A stretch of DNA of 64,000 nt from Dillenia suffruticosa (Eukaryota; Streptophyta; Magnoliopsida; Dilleniales; Dilleniaceae). The notes under the pieces are model-generated. The model did not search any database and was not told where the DNA came from. It was given only the letters and a program-made list of their open reading frames with translations. The stretch is taken from contig JAVTVX010000035.1 in the NCBI GenBank assembly GCA_033439265.1, positions 20,300,001 to 20,364,000 of the forward strand, written 5' to 3'. Shown here in pieces: positions 22,557 to 35,836 of this stretch (position 1 is the first letter of the stretch; every line of letters starts with the position of its first letter). The translations under genes were made by a program, and so were the position numbers.

Positions 22557-25315
22557 ATGTTGTACGTAAAACCACAAGCGACGGTGGATGCGAGGAGGAG
22601 GAGTAGCCCAGATAGGAAAAGAGCAATAGAGGAAGAAAGACTTGAGCTTGTTGACTTGAGTGGCATGTCTCTGGAGTCTCTTCCTAATCCTTCTCTCAAC
22701 TTAGCCACCGTTTGCAAGCTTGATCTCTCCAACAACAATCTTCAGGTACTCCCTCCCCTCCCTCTCACCCCCCTTTTTCCTTCATCTTTCCTTTCTCACC
22801 ACCATTAATACTTGACATTTCAAAGAAGAAAAACACTACTTCATATATATATATAAACCTTCTCATTTTCTCTCTCTTTCTCATTGAATTATATTTTTGG
22901 TCACCTTTATTCTTGTCCGCGATCTATTTTGGGTCCACAACATGTTCCTGTATCCTCCAAAGAATTTTGTGTAATTCAAGATATCTGTGCAAAACGATTC
23001 TACCCAAATTGTTTAAGTGACCAACTTTATCTTATTATTTGAGAATTTTCTCCCAACAATATACTTCCTTTTCTTTTCTTCCACAAAATTTTATGATTTA
23101 TTCGATATCAGAGTACACCATAAAAAAAAAAAAGAAATATAATAATGAAAAGTCTTTTTCTATTTTGTTCGCTAAGTGAACCGTACTGGACTTGCTTTTA
23201 ATAATAAGTTGACTTTTCTTATTTTAATAACTTATCGAACAGGCGTTTCGTTTTTATATTTGACCACCGGAGGACATGGACAACGACGGCAAATTTAGAA
23301 TATTATATTTTCTTGGAATTTTCATATAGTCTACAAAAATTGGACTGTGATGTTGTCAAATCATATTTAAAAATTCTATTAACAATAGACTCTCCTCACG
23401 TAACGGGAGGACACCGGACGGACGGACGGACAGGACAGATATAACTCAACTCAGATCGTTTCTCTCTTTCTTATAATAATTACGAGTTTAAATCTCTTTT
23501 TTATGAAAAGAAAAACATATATGTAATTTTAAAAATTAAAACATGTTATTTTTTTTTTAAAAAAAATTATAATCATATCTCTAAAATTGTAATTTCAAAC
23601 ACATTTATTTCATTGCAATTATGAAACAACCTTTTTGATTAACAGATTATGTCATTTCCACCAACCTTTATCTTGAGAAATTATTTGACGTAATTTGTGA
23701 AGATGAAATTGTAGAACTAATTCATGTTTGGAATTGGTGTCGGGGCAGATGATACCAGAGTCTCTAACGGCGAGGTTGCTAAACATGGTAGTGTTTGACG
23801 TGCACTCAAATCAACTAAAATCACTCCCTAATTCAATTGGGTGCTTATCCAAGCTTAAGGTTTTGAATGTTTCCGGCAACCTCCTTGTTTCCCTCCCTAA
23901 GACCATTGAGAATTGCAGGTTTGTGCAAATTTTATTCTACCTTCTTTTACATTTACTCTCTCTCTCTCTCTCTCTCTCTCATATCTTGATTGCATCTTGC
24001 GAATCTGTTAAATGTAATAAAAACAATTACATAAAGACAGAAATTGGTTTGTTTGACAGGAAAAAATGTTGCCTGCGTCACCATAAAATGAAGTTTGATG
24101 AAATTTGCACCTCCTTCGTGGGAGAACCCACCTGAGTAATTTGTGTATTTGATAAAAAATATTTGATTTTTTGATTGGTGCAAATTTAAATAAATTTACG
24201 GTGCACACCCTTTGATTTGTGGAGAGACCGTTTATTAAAAAAAAAAAAATTCTTCTTCAAATTTGTTCAAAGGCGACTTTAGGGATTTGCTACTTCTGCT
24301 TCGGGTCAACCTTTGTGGGACGTCTCCGAGGGACACTGACTTCTGTAAATAGTAAAAGATTGATAATTGTTGGACAATAATTCAACAATCAATTTATTTT
24401 ATGAATATTAAAAACCATGGCAATAATAATAATAAAAAAAAAACCTTAAATATATAAATAACATTATTCTTTTTGTAATTCATATGGCTTGTGAATCCCT
24501 GAAATGATCATCTGATGGCATTAATGATAGGTCACTAGAAGAGCTGAATGCCAACTTCAACAAGCTAACAAAGCTTCCGGACACAATAGGGTTCGAGCTC
24601 ATCAACCTCAAAAAACTGTCTGTCAACTCCAACAAGCTCATCTTCCTCCCCAACTCCATCACCCACATCACCACCCTCCGCACTCTAGACGCCCGCCTCA
24701 ATTGCCTACACTCTTTACCTGAAAACTTGGAAAATCTCATCAACCTCCGAGTCCTCAACATCAGCCAAAACTTCCGGTGCCTCTCATCTCTACCATACTC
24801 CATAGGCCTCCTCTTTTCTTTGACCGATTTGGACGTCAGTTACAACGAAATTACCTCTTTGCCAGACTCCATTGGTTGCCTAAAAAGGCTTCAAAAGCTA
24901 AGCGTTGAAGGAAATCCTCTAAGTATGATTTCACACTTCCATGTTGAAAAATCTTCTTTTTCTTTTTCTTTGAATTTTGAATTCTATTTTCATTTGTTTG
25001 TCTCTAGTTTCTCCCCCTATGGATGTTGTGGAGCTGGGATTGCATGCGGTGAAGGAGTACCTGAGCCACCAGATGAATGGGTCGTCATCACAGAAGAATG
25101 GCTACAATAATTCTCCTAGGAAGAAGTCTTGGATTGGAAAGTTGGTCAAAAATAAGACTTTTAATGGTCACATGACCACTAATCATCACGAGGAGAGACG
25201 AGGTTTTGTTGTGCCCGAGTGTCATCGTCCGATCGATGGACTCGCTTCTCCTAGGCATCTGCGGATGTTCTCCCCCCGTCGTCTCTTTTCACCCAAGACT
25301 TACTTCACCAGATAA
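22557..25315 (+). CDS. PIRL: Plant intracellular Ras-group-related LRR protein (PIRL6/7/8 type), 352 aa
   Basis: Four exons: 22557-22745, 23749-23918, 24531-24922 and 25008-25315; the phases join exactly. The N-terminus ([20 protein letters not shown], then [16 protein letters not shown]) leads into about ten LRRs of the short LxxLxLxxNxLxxLPxxI type, for example [18 protein letters not shown] and [18 protein letters not shown], over residues about 30-270. The tail has VEGNPLISPPMDVV and a basic [16 protein letters not shown] segment as in PIRL proteins. There is no signal peptide, membrane segment or kinase domain, so it is an intracellular scaffold. The family resembles animal SHOC2/Ras-binding LRR proteins, and some Arabidopsis members act in gametophyte development. 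A (CT)n tract ends about 10 bp before the ATG. Length fits the family (about 370-380 aa). PIRL7 is favoured by gene neighbourhood, but I cannot separate 6, 7 and 8. Confidence 0.88.
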
Positions 25316-25841
25316 GAAAGCAGCTGAAAGTGTGTTGGTAGATCCGTTGTAGCCAAGTATGTTGGAAATCGTCCGGGAAAAAATTACCCTGAAAGTGTGT
25401 GATGGGATAAAGTGAATATCGTTGGTGATTGTATGTAAATTTTGAAATTTGGGTGATGTTTTTAGGGGTGTTCTTGTATTTATAGTTACACTGATATGTG
25501 TTTAGCAAAAGAAAAGAAAAAAAGGCAATAATACAACACTTGTATGTAAAATATTATGGGGGATTATTAATACAAGAAATATTAACAATTGAAATAAGGT
25601 ACTCTTTAGCAATAATACAACACTTGTATGTAAAAAAAATGCGGACGAATGAAAATTGGGCCGGTGGGCCTGCAAATTACGTGCTGGAGTAGTAGGAGAA
25701 CGTTTTGGCCCACGAACACCCAATATATAAATTAAAAATAACGAAATTGAAGATCAAAGGCTTTAACCCTCAAATTTTTGCCCCACAACCTTTTCAACCT
25801 TCATCTCCCCCCCCCCTCTCTCTCTCTCTCTCTCTGTGAAA
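25316..25841. other. Spacer between PIRL and LYAR genes, with a 26-bp direct repeat
   Basis: It holds the PIRL 3' region and the LYAR promoter. CAATAATACAACACTTGTAT plus AAAA-rich ends occurs at 25526-25551 and again at 25610-25635, 84 bp apart in the same direction. A C-run and (CT)n (25808-25835) end just before the LYAR ATG. Confidence 0.65.
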
Positions 25842-25961
25842 ATGGTTTGGTTTCAATGCGAGGACTGTGGAGAGAACCTCAAGAAACCAAAGTTAGCGAA
25901 TCACTTCCGAATTTGCTATGCTTCTAAGGTCTCTAATCTATTTCTTCAAAAACTCTCTCCT

Positions 25962-26008
<47 letters not shown>

Positions 26009-28650
26009 AGTCCTTTTTGTTGATTTAGTTATCGTGCATAGATTGCGGAGAAACCTTTGGGCAACAAAGCGTTCAAGGACACAACCAATGCATCACCGAA
26101 ACGGTACATTTCTCTTTGTTAAAGTTCAATTTTTTTTCTAGCATATATCTTATTTTTATGTTTCGTGATTTAGTACTAAACTCGATTTAGAGTTTACCGA
26201 GTCCCATGTTTAGTGTGGCAGATTTGTGAACAGCTGATAGCTTAGCTCATTCTATTTGTTGGGCTGAGAGGAAAACATGCCAAGCATGAGCATGTGTTCA
26301 GGCTCGTGTGGAAATTCGCTCGACTTGTTAAACTAGTCAAACGAACAGAATTTGATATGCTTCTCGGGCTTCTCTAGCAATGAGTTTTTAGGGTTAGCTT
26401 GAATAATTTGCAGTCCTAATGTTTAGCGGTTAACATGCGATATCAATCACCCATACAATGTGTTTTCCTATGCGAATGATTGGATTACAAGCTCACACCA
26501 TTTTCCTTGTGAATTATTTTGGTTATAATGTACTGTTGAGGGTCTTGACGTTTCTTGTTTATTGATGCTTGTATGTGGTTGCATCTTATATGACCCAGAT
26601 GGACACCGGTGATTGAAAGACGTAAGAGGATCTTGGATCAATTGACTATGACTCATTAGATTTTGTTTTTCTATTATGGAATTCAAGCTTGCGGTATTTT
26701 CCTTGTGAATAAATTGTCTTGCAGTTTAGTTCACTAGGTCATTTTGGTTGTAATCTGTTTTTGAGGGTCTTGGTGTAATGGCTAGTAAGAGAATTTGGGG
26801 GTCACCTTATTATGAATTAATAGCTCCTTTGAGATCTATTGATAGTTGATACCCAGTATGGTGAAGTAATTTTTCATTTTAAAAGTTCAGGAAAAGTATG
26901 GGCCAAAGGGTCAGGGTAAAGCTTCAAATGCAAAACCGAAGCCTGACAATGATTCTAAGCAAAAGCCAGAGGTTGATATAAATATCGGGTTATCAGAACG
27001 TCCTCCATGGTTTTGCAGGTGAGTTTTGATTGACCAGCGGTTCCTGGTTTTTAAGTTTTTCTTCTTTATTTTAAAAATCAGTTTTAGCATTCGAAATGCC
27101 TTGTTATTTTGAAGTCGTTTATATTTACCTTGGTGTTGACTGTCGATTAAGTGCAAATAGGCCTAACTTTTGTTGGATGAGATCCTAAATTCTTGAGTTG
27201 TTTTACTAAATGTAGTTCATAACTCCGTGATTGTTACGGTATTAACAAGTTCACTGCTTTCTTCTCTTTATCTGCTTGTGTTTTCCCAATCGTGTGATAC
27301 CATGGCCACTTACTGAAGCAAAGCTTGCTGTTAACCATTCAATGTGTGCTCAAAAATCAAGGGGAGGAAGAGATAGTAAGACGATGATAATTTCACACTG
27401 ATTTGATTAGAAATTCTGAGGTCTTAGGGAGATGGTTGTTTGCCTTGCAGAAAGTGACTGCATGGTTAATTTTCCTTTAAGAAGTTAGTGTTTCTTTTTT
27501 TTTTTTTTTTTAAATTTGTTGTTTTCATGAATGGATCTGAATATGTTATCTGGGAATCTGAATATATGCAGTCTCTGTAATACCAACGCTACCAGTAGAT
27601 AGACAGACCCTGCTTCTCCACGCTGAGGGAAAGAAGCACAGGGCAAAAGCCCGTGCTTACCATGCTGCTAACCAACCTCCTAAGGCAGCTGAAGAATCTG
27701 CCCCAAGTGTGCAGTTGTCAAATGGGAACACTGCAGCACCAGACTTGCCAAGCAGTAATGGTGTACGAGAGTCAAAAGAGCAAGATCCACCAAAGGCTTC
27801 TCCCTCAACTATGAGCTTAGAAGGTGAAAATGTTAGTTCCTCAAAGAAAAAGAGAGAGCTTGAAGTTCCTGAGAGTGGAGGAACTGTTAAGAATACAGGT
27901 GTGGATGTGTCTGGAGAACTGGACCATGGAGAAGTGATTCAAGTTGAAATAACTGAAGCAGATCATGTCAAGAAAGCTAAACCGTGTGGATCTAAGGATG
28001 ATAAAAGAAAAGTAAAATTGAAGAAGCTGATTACTTCAGTTTTGAAATCTGTAAGTCTTCTAAAGCTTACACTTTCAGTTCTATCAGAGTAGTTTCACAG
28101 GCAAACACTTCTCATAATGTGGTGACACTTGCCTGTGATTGAAAAAAGCATGTATAATCTGACCTTGATGAAAAGAGATAAAACCCTCTTATTACAGAAT
28201 TGGACATATCTTTGTTATGCATACCAACTATTCCGCATCATGGAGGGGGGTTGGCTATTGGGAGAAGGGAAAATTGTATGCTTATCATGTGTATTTGACA
28301 TAAATCATGTAATATGTATTTCTATGGTCCTTATGCTTTCTGCTGTCATGGTTTGCTTACTTTGATCTACTCATAAAATAGACACCAGAGGGAGTCTTGA
28401 AGGTAAAGAAGTTGAGAAAGCATGCGTTGAAGGCTCTTCAAGAATCTGGTGCTGATGAAGATAAGAAGATTCTTGCTGAAAAAATTGAACACAAGGTGAA
28501 ACTGCTCCTTTTTTTTTTTCCCTCTCTTTTTCTTTTTTCTTCCCTCAATGCAGTCCTTGCTAATGATTTGTCTCTTGTGTTCTGCAGATTAATTCAAGCT
28601 CAAAATTTAAGGTTGAGAAGAAGTATGTTAGTCTGGTTGTGAAACCCTAA
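25842..28650 (+). CDS. LYAR-type zinc-finger protein (UBA1c-like), six exons, frame break in exon 4
   Basis: Exons are 25842-25928, 26029-26103, 26891-27018, 27572-28050, 28382-28495 and 28588-28650. The start [20 protein letters not shown] followed by [20 protein letters not shown] is the paired C2HC zf-LYAR domain. Next come [15 protein letters not shown] and [16 protein letters not shown], a U1-like C2H2 finger. The C-terminal part is charged and Lys-rich ([13 protein letters not shown]), typical of nucleolar proteins; plant relatives are annotated UBP1-associated protein 1C or 'zinc ion binding'. LYAR in animals acts in ribosome biogenesis. Oddity: within exon 4, AGTAGATAGACAGACC carries four bases (TAGA) more than expected, so the frame meets TAG at 27600-27602. 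Using that TAG as the splice acceptor (exon from 27603) restores the frame but removes the second Cys of the finger. A (CT)n tract precedes the ATG. Confidence 0.82.
25958..26003. repeat. (CT)n tract in LYAR intron 1
   Basis: A long CT run just upstream of the exon 2 acceptor. It may serve as an extended polypyrimidine tract. Confidence 0.8.
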
Positions 28651-29399
28651 GAATGAATTTTATGGGAGAGATGAGAATTTCCCCCACCTCTTTGCCAACA
28701 AGTATTGCGAACCAGTGGAAACTATCTCTACCTATTCCCATTTGGTCAAATTTTGTATCGGCCAAACTCATTTTTGTATTTTGGCCTTGGGAGCCACGAG
28801 CTAGGAATACAGAAATTTATAGATACTTTTCTCTCCTTTTAGATAGCTGGAGAAGCATCTACAAGAATTGTGTTTTGTCATTTCTATTGTAGTTGACATT
28901 ATCATCTGATCATGTAATTCATCTGGTAGTATGTTATTTGATCATTTTCTTAGCTTAGACAAAAACCATGTTGCTCTAGTCTTCAGGATTTGGCATCGTT
29001 CACTCTAGGATTTCAAATGGATCTGGCAAATCATCTTGAATCCGGATATTCATCACAGATTTTGATGTTTGATCAATAAATGTATAGTTTGTGTGCCAAG
29101 TTAAAAGAAATTTGCTGTAGAAGCATTGTATTTAAACCAACAATCAACATTTGGTTTTGCAAAGAATTCCCCATTAATGCATCTGAGAGGTTTATATTAC
29201 ACTGTACACAGTTTGTATTGAGCATATTACGTATGTTGGATACATTTCTGATGGCATTTTGCCATATAGCTTTGTTATGCCATGAATAAAACATTGAAAA
29301 CCTTCACATGCGGACACAAATCCTGTAAAAGTCAAGGGTATGCCCAGGCAGCGCCTCTGAAGATGATGAAAAGAGAAATTGACTTGCAATGAGTAGGAC
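28651..29399. other. Convergent spacer: LYAR 3' end facing L18a-like 3' end
   Basis: About 750 bp between two stop codons on opposite strands. It must hold both 3' UTRs; I see no further gene or repeat. Confidence 0.6.
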
Positions 29400-32300
29400 C
29401 TAGAATAAGAGAATAGCCGCAATGATCAACACTATCAAGGAACATGCCGTTGCCTGCAACAAAATCTGAATATAAGCACATAAAATGATTGAAACAGGAG
29501 AAAAATAATGACATTTTCCAAGCAAAGCAGTAAAAGAGGCAACATACAGCAATTGCAGCAGCAGCAAGGCCAGCTCGCTCCCTTGGATCCTTACGATAGT
29601 AGTTTCCAAAATAAAGAAAGGTTGCATAGTACCACATCAAAGGGAAGGCAAATCCTAGAAGAAAACTGGAAGCAAACAACATGACCATGAGAAAAGGCAA
29701 TATAAAGTATGACATACTTGAGAATTAAGTAAATAACACTCACGAAAACCACCCTATCCCACAGCCAAAGCATGGAAGAGGTCGGTCATAAATTCCCAGT
29801 TGAGAATCTTCTGCACCTTTGATAAGGGTGTACTTGCCTTTTTCACGATCTTCAGGATCTATGGCTTGCCCTAAAATGACCAATGATCTGTTAGAATAAC
29901 TCTATGAAAAGACTTCTGCACTCTTGATTTGATAAAAAGTAAAATAACCGCATTACAATCATTCCAGGGTGGGATAGTAATATCAAGCTAAACATCCTCA
30001 GGAGAGAAATGCGGCGCAGATTACACTCACAATCCAAAAAATCCGCAAATTTTGAGAAGGAAATTTATGCAATATCTATAGTAAAAGAGAATAAATTGGA
30101 AATTAGTTGCTGATATCCATGATAATGTTCTTGATGACCATAATAATCCCCCTTGTTTCGACTTCCACAACTCAGTTTTCAGTGGAATAAGATCAGCAGT
30201 ATTGAGCACTTTGTAATCTAGCTTGTCATAAAGTTCCATGCATTCTAATGAGCTAAATAATCACCAGGCGAGGGAGATATACAGAAGAGAGGCGAAAATC
30301 AACCCAGATATGATCATGTAAAAAATACAACTGGCTCACAACACAGTTTATACTTGAAGAAGCACAACAAGCATGAACATGGAATTCCCAGGGTTAAGTA
30401 CTTTGATACCTTTAAACATTGAATAATATCGAGTGGTTGGCCTCAAAAAATCAAGACGCTTATCAGAAACCGACTTCGCCAATTCAAGGCCCTTTCTCAA
30501 ACCTTCAGCATCCACAATAGTAGCACCTGTAAAACCAATAACAATTCTAAATTAGGAAGTAACTTGGATAATTCTTGCAAATCTACTCACTGCTCTCACC
30601 TCACAGAGCTTAATGCAAACAGAAAAGAGTATAAAGCCTGATGTGCAACGGAGATGTTACCGTCAAGACATTTGACAACTAGGATGCCTCAAATTCAGTC
30701 CAGATGTTATTATTGCTTTCAACCAGTGAAAATGTATTCCATCCAAACAATTATGTATAACAGAGAAACCCATATGCCTTTTAAACAGAGGCTACCACAA
30801 TTTTGATTGGTCAACTCTTTTAATAAATTTTAGAAAGTTCACATCCTTACTCAATAATTACACTATGCTCCAATACCCATAGAGTATCCAACATCGGCAT
30901 TTCAGAAGCCAAAAATAGCAGATGCTACCACAGGAATTTTGCATGATAAAACTAAAATCACACAACAACATTTTTTCCCAAGGCAAATGGTAGTTTCTCC
31001 ATATGCTTTGTCATGGAAGACCAGATTACAAAGCCTCTAATCCACTTTTTTCTGTGGGATCTCATTTGCATCATTTTTGGACCTTATGGCAGCAGCTCTC
31101 TTAACAAATCAGCTCAGATCTAGAAGATCTGTCTGCATTAAACTAAAGCAAAATGGTGATTTAATTTTATTTTGGTTCCATTCATCACAAATTGGCATTA
31201 GAATTGCAGCATCACTTCATTGTGGATAAAAGGCATTAAGCAGGTTCTCTCTTAGACTTGGATTCTGAACTTTGTTGAAGTACAATGTATCACTACTTGT
31301 GCTCAAAGTCTCTTAATGTCAGGTTTCGATATTCTCATTCATGTTGGAAAATATTTGAATTCAAAATCTTTCACAATATAAATGAAAGGAATTTATAATT
31401 TCCAATAAAATATTGACCGAATAATTATTAAAATAGCAAATTCAAGATTCTATTCTTTTCATAGTAACTAAAGGGGTGTTTGCCACAACTTTTGGAGGGT
31501 GTTTTTGGCAGTTTGATTTTTTTTCTTAACTATAATGTGTGTTTAGTAACTCAGTTAATAGCTGTTGAAAACTCAGTTGATTAATCCAAAAGCCACCAAA
31601 AAGTTATCAGCCATCCAAAGTAGCTTTTGACTCTTAAGAAATTGCTTTTAGTCTTTTTTTTTCAACTATTTTACCCATTTTATATTAACAACAACAAATA
31701 GATTTAAATAGTTAAAAATTATTCTACTCATCTTAAATTTTTTGATTTGTACGATTTTTACTCTCTAATTTTTTATAAGATAAAATTTAAATTATTATTA
31801 TGTTACATATTTAAATTCATTGATTTTTTTTAAATAGTTAAAATATTATCCTTTTTACAAAGTCATGATTAATATGATCTGTATTAATTTTTTATAATAT
31901 ATATTTGAACTTATTATTTTCAAAAAATTATTGATTTTATATTTATAAATTTTATATTTCAATATATAGCAATATTATAAAAATATATCTTAAAAAATAA
32001 AACAAATTTAATTAATATAAAATTATCCTTTTTGATCATTTTATACATCAAGAATAACTGATATCTGCTAGACAACTAAATGCTAATATCAATTAACAAT
32101 AGCTATTAGTCATTGACCATCAGCCGTCAACCCTCAAGGTCACAGATTTGATAAGTTGTTCATTCAAAGCTAATGAATTGGAAATTTAATTCCTTCCATG
32201 AAAGTAAAAAGGATATGGGATTCCATAAACCCCTTCCTTTTCATAATCTAGAATTACTCTATGACATCTAACAAAAACTTGAGAAATTGTCATGGCATCC

Positions 32301-32806
32301 AATTTAATCCCAAAATATGTTATCTTCAAAGAAGATAAAATTTAAAAACTTATCATTTTTGAAAATCTGAAATTTCACATATTTTATGGTTTATCAAATC
32401 CCATGAATTTAAATTCCTTCAAAAAGAATGTGACCCAAGAAAAGGAAAGGGGGTGGAGGAACCTTAATCTGATTATTTCTCATACATTAAGCATCATAGG
32501 CCATGCGATTGAAGTTCAAAGTCAACTCATGAAGATTTGCCACATCAAAAAGAATTAAATAGCCTAGTATATATCCTGTCCTTCTAAACCCTAGTTGTAC
32601 ACCTATTCAATTCACATAAACAAAATCACATCTCCATACAAGAAATCTAAAACATGCTGTCTAGAACATACAATATTATAACTAATCACATGCCCGAGCA
32701 TGAGAATAAATAAATGAATAAACAACACCGTGATGCAATTACAAATGCAAAAACCATTACAAGTACAAGCAAGAAAAAGAAGAGAGAGTTGAGTACTCTT
32801 ATCCAT
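29400..32806 (-). CDS. 60S ribosomal protein L18a-like small membrane protein, 141 aa
   Basis: Coding exons in gene order: 32797-32806, 30410-30526, 29744-29870, 29548-29665 and 29400-29453. They give 142 codons including the stop. The protein reads MDKSATIVDAEGLRKGLELA, GKYTLIKGAEDSQLGIYDRP, LPCFGCGIGWFSFLLGF, then WYYATFLYFGNYYRKDPRER and a last hydrophobic helix ending AAILLF. Two membrane segments (residues about 84-106 and 120-141) and the CFGCGIGWF motif match plant proteins named 'L18a-like'. They are not ribosomal proteins, and their role is poorly known. The first coding exon supplies only 10 nt and uses a weak donor (A|GTACTC); it is preceded by a good acceptor (TTTTGCCAG), so this start is my least certain step. 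An upstream leader exon near 33838-33905 may use a GC donor (GAG|GCAAGC). Confidence 0.72.
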
Positions 32807-34111
32807 AGGACCTAGAGCTGGCAAAATAGGTTAATCAATGTCCCCAGTTCAGCTGCACACCCTCTAAACTACCTGCTCCAGAGATAACACATACAATTTC
32901 AGTTTCAAAACTGCCCACTCATAACTTGAGCAGGAATTTATCTACCATGTCATTGCCAAAAGAATACAAAGGAAACCCAAGAGATATTTGTTGGTAAGGA
33001 TTAGAATGCAAGCTCTAGTAATTCAAATGGATCGTGGGTTATGAACACAATTGTACCTTAAGCCCCTTTGCTTTTAACACAATCACAACAGTGCTTAACT
33101 CAAAACAGCACAATGTGTCTGTCGTATAAGAAAAGGCACATAACAACCTTTGCTCGGCATACCTCTTATAGGAATGAAAAGCAAGGTGTATATTATTGCG
33201 CACCTGAGGGGCAGTGGCACAGATTCCTACTATTATGCAAAAAATAAAATAAAGAACCAAAGCATGCATCTGTAATCTCTTCCTTCGTATCACAGGCATT
33301 ATTGTATCAAGCTCTAGAGTCCACAAGATTTCTATTTGATGAGTAAAAACAAACTGCTTTTGTGTAGCACCACCCAGTACATCTAGAGGTAAATGCATAT
33401 ATTTTCAATCAAATACACCACCTGTGCACCATTACAAGAAATAAAAAAGAAAAATTGGGGAAAAAATAGCAGAAATTAAACATGTCATGAATGCTTGGCG
33501 ACAGCAATCTTCCAAGTCCTGAATACAGAAAGAACCAAATTTTCTATAACAAAGACTGACAGTCAAATAGGCAGTCTTTAATTGCACATCCCAAAACAAC
33601 AAAGGAAAAAAATGAAAAAATGAAGTCAAATATGTAGGTTTTTAATCAAAACCCATTAACTATGTCTACAATCTCAATTGTATTACACCAATAACAAGAA
33701 TTCACACTACCGGGAACAAAATCTCCAACCTAAATCGAAATCCCACGTCAAAATTAACAAAAAAAAAGACTAACTATGTGGAAAAAAATTATAGAAAGGG
33801 CAAATTAAAGAAACGGGAATTGGGTATAAAGTGCTTGCCTCGAAGAGCTGAAACTGAGGACAAATTCTTCCAAACGATCCACAGTTTTCTTCTCTCAGGT
33901 CACAGAGAGAGAGAGAGAGAGGGAGAGAGTAAATTATTTAGTTAGAGAACACGCAATGCTCCCTCCGCCCTCATTAGCAAGGCAGTGAAAATTGAACCTC
34001 TCTCTCTCTCTCTCTCTCTCGTTTTCTTTTTTTTTTTTTTTTCTTTCAAGTTTCCATTTTTCATTTTCAAGCATCCCCATATTCTCATCCCCGTATTTGT
34101 TGATTATTTTA

Positions 34112-34151
34112 AATGGCAATTATCTTCTCCTAATGGCAATTATCTTCTCCT
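34112..34151. repeat. Exact 20-bp tandem duplication
   Basis: Two perfect copies of AATGGCAATTATCTTCTCCT in the divergent promoter region. Confidence 0.85.
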
Positions 34152-35735
34152 TCGCAGTTCATCATCTTAGATTGACCAATATAAGATCACTCGGTTGACT
34201 CGTTCTTATTGGTTCTGCGGTTTAAAAGTCTTCAAGATTTATTAATACCCAACCTAAGATTTAGTCTGCCTTTCTATGGCCGACTTTTGCCGTCATATTC
34301 CCCCGCCTAACTTTTGTGCCGTCTGGTCACAAAATTTGAGCTTGACTGTCATCTATTTCTTTTTTTTTTTTTAACATAAAAATATAATTAAATCAAATCA
34401 AATTAAAAAAAAAAAAAAAAAATTACCGTGTGAACCATCCTGATGACTCATTCCGATCTATTTCATTTTGTGATATGTTTTTCCTTAAACTTCAACGATC
34501 GTGGGTATGGGTCTCTTTACACATCAGTCTCCAAAGGATCCCACATTCATTTGAGGTATTTTACTATTGGTTTGGATTCAATGGGGTAGATATCATTTAC
34601 ATATAATTTTAATTATTTTATATTTAATTATCATAATTTTTTATTTTCAGATATAAAACAAGATTTATGATAATTCTTTTACACGTTATGGTAATTTTTT
34701 TTTTAATATTATGGTATTTATTCGTGACAGAGAATACTTATGAAGAAAGGCAATAAAAGGAAGGATTTCTTGTGATGATTATAAGAAGGATGTACAGATC
34801 CTTAGTTCCTGACTCGTGGTTGAAATGTCACCGTCCTTCATAGGCCGATCATAATTATTTTTTAGATTAAATAGCTTGGGCGGTGTTTAGAAAATTTTAA
34901 TTTTTTTTTTAATTTTTATTCTATTTTATAAATAATATTTTTAATTAAAATAAAATAATTGATATAAGACATAAAATTTTGTAAGTAAAAATTAAATATT
35001 TGTATAAAAAGAATTTAAATTATATTATCATATTAATAACTTCTTATATATAGAAATAAAGTTCAATTAATGTCAACTTCTTAAATGGAATTTCAAAAAA
35101 TAAAAAAGATTTTATAGTATTTTTACCGGCTATTGTTGATTTAAAATTTTGAATTTATATTTTTCTTTATAAAAAATAATAGAAAAGAATGGCCGTCTGT
35201 TGATACTAATAATTTGTCTTATGTAAAAGACACGTGGATTTAATTTTGAAAATTTTTAAAAAAATCGAGATAAAATTAAAACCTTTAGGAAAAAATAATT
35301 AATAAAATAATAAAAAAACCAACTCTAAACCAAATCAGAGATCATAAATATAACGGGCACAGGAAATTTTCCAAGACAGAGCAGTAAAGAGGGCTGGGTG
35401 CGAAAGAGATTTGGTTCAAGTGACACTTCTCCCCCCGCCTCATGTAATAAACCCATGTTCAAGTATTGGTATGTATAAAAAAAAAAAAAATCAAAAGGTA
35501 AAGGGGGCTGGGTCGTTCACACCGCCCAAAACTTGATTAATGGCCCAATAAAGCTTCCTGAACTTCAACCCAAGAGAAAGCCCATCATCTCTCTCTCTCT
35601 CTCCACAAAATATTGACATATAACCGCCCATCACATCAGAGCTCTCTATGCCTTTCTCGGCCTTCTGGCTAAGATCAAGACCATCCGAGCTCTCTCGATA
35701 CCCCACTTGCGAGACCCACTACTATTCACAATTAG

Positions 35736-35743
35736 ACACGTGT
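35736..35743. promoter_or_regulatory. G-box (ACACGTGT) upstream of CFIm25
   Basis: The palindrome ACACGTGT lies about 125 bp before the CFIm25 ATG and before its (CT)n leader. It is a bZIP/bHLH core site by sequence; use is inferred. Confidence 0.4.
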
Positions 35744-35803
35744 GTTCCCTCACTACTTTTCCTGCTCTACTATATTCCCAACATTTCTTCTCTCGCTCTC
35801 TCG

Positions 35804-35809
<6 letters not shown>

Positions 35810-35835
<26 letters not shown>

Positions 35836-35836
35836 A
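35810..35836. repeat. (CT)n in the CFIm25 5' leader
   Basis: A run of about 13 CT units ending about 33 bp before the ATG at 35869. A further CT-rich tract lies just after exon 1, inside intron 1. Confidence 0.8.

Noticed and set aside
31470-32130. AT-rich segment starting AGGGGTGTTTGCCACAACTT in the L18a-like intron, resembling a hAT MITE end
   Set aside because: I could not find the matching inverted end or flanking duplication.
33432-33629. Met-initiated minus frame in the L18a-like leader intron
   Set aside because: It does not join in phase to the conserved exon at 30526 and has no motif.
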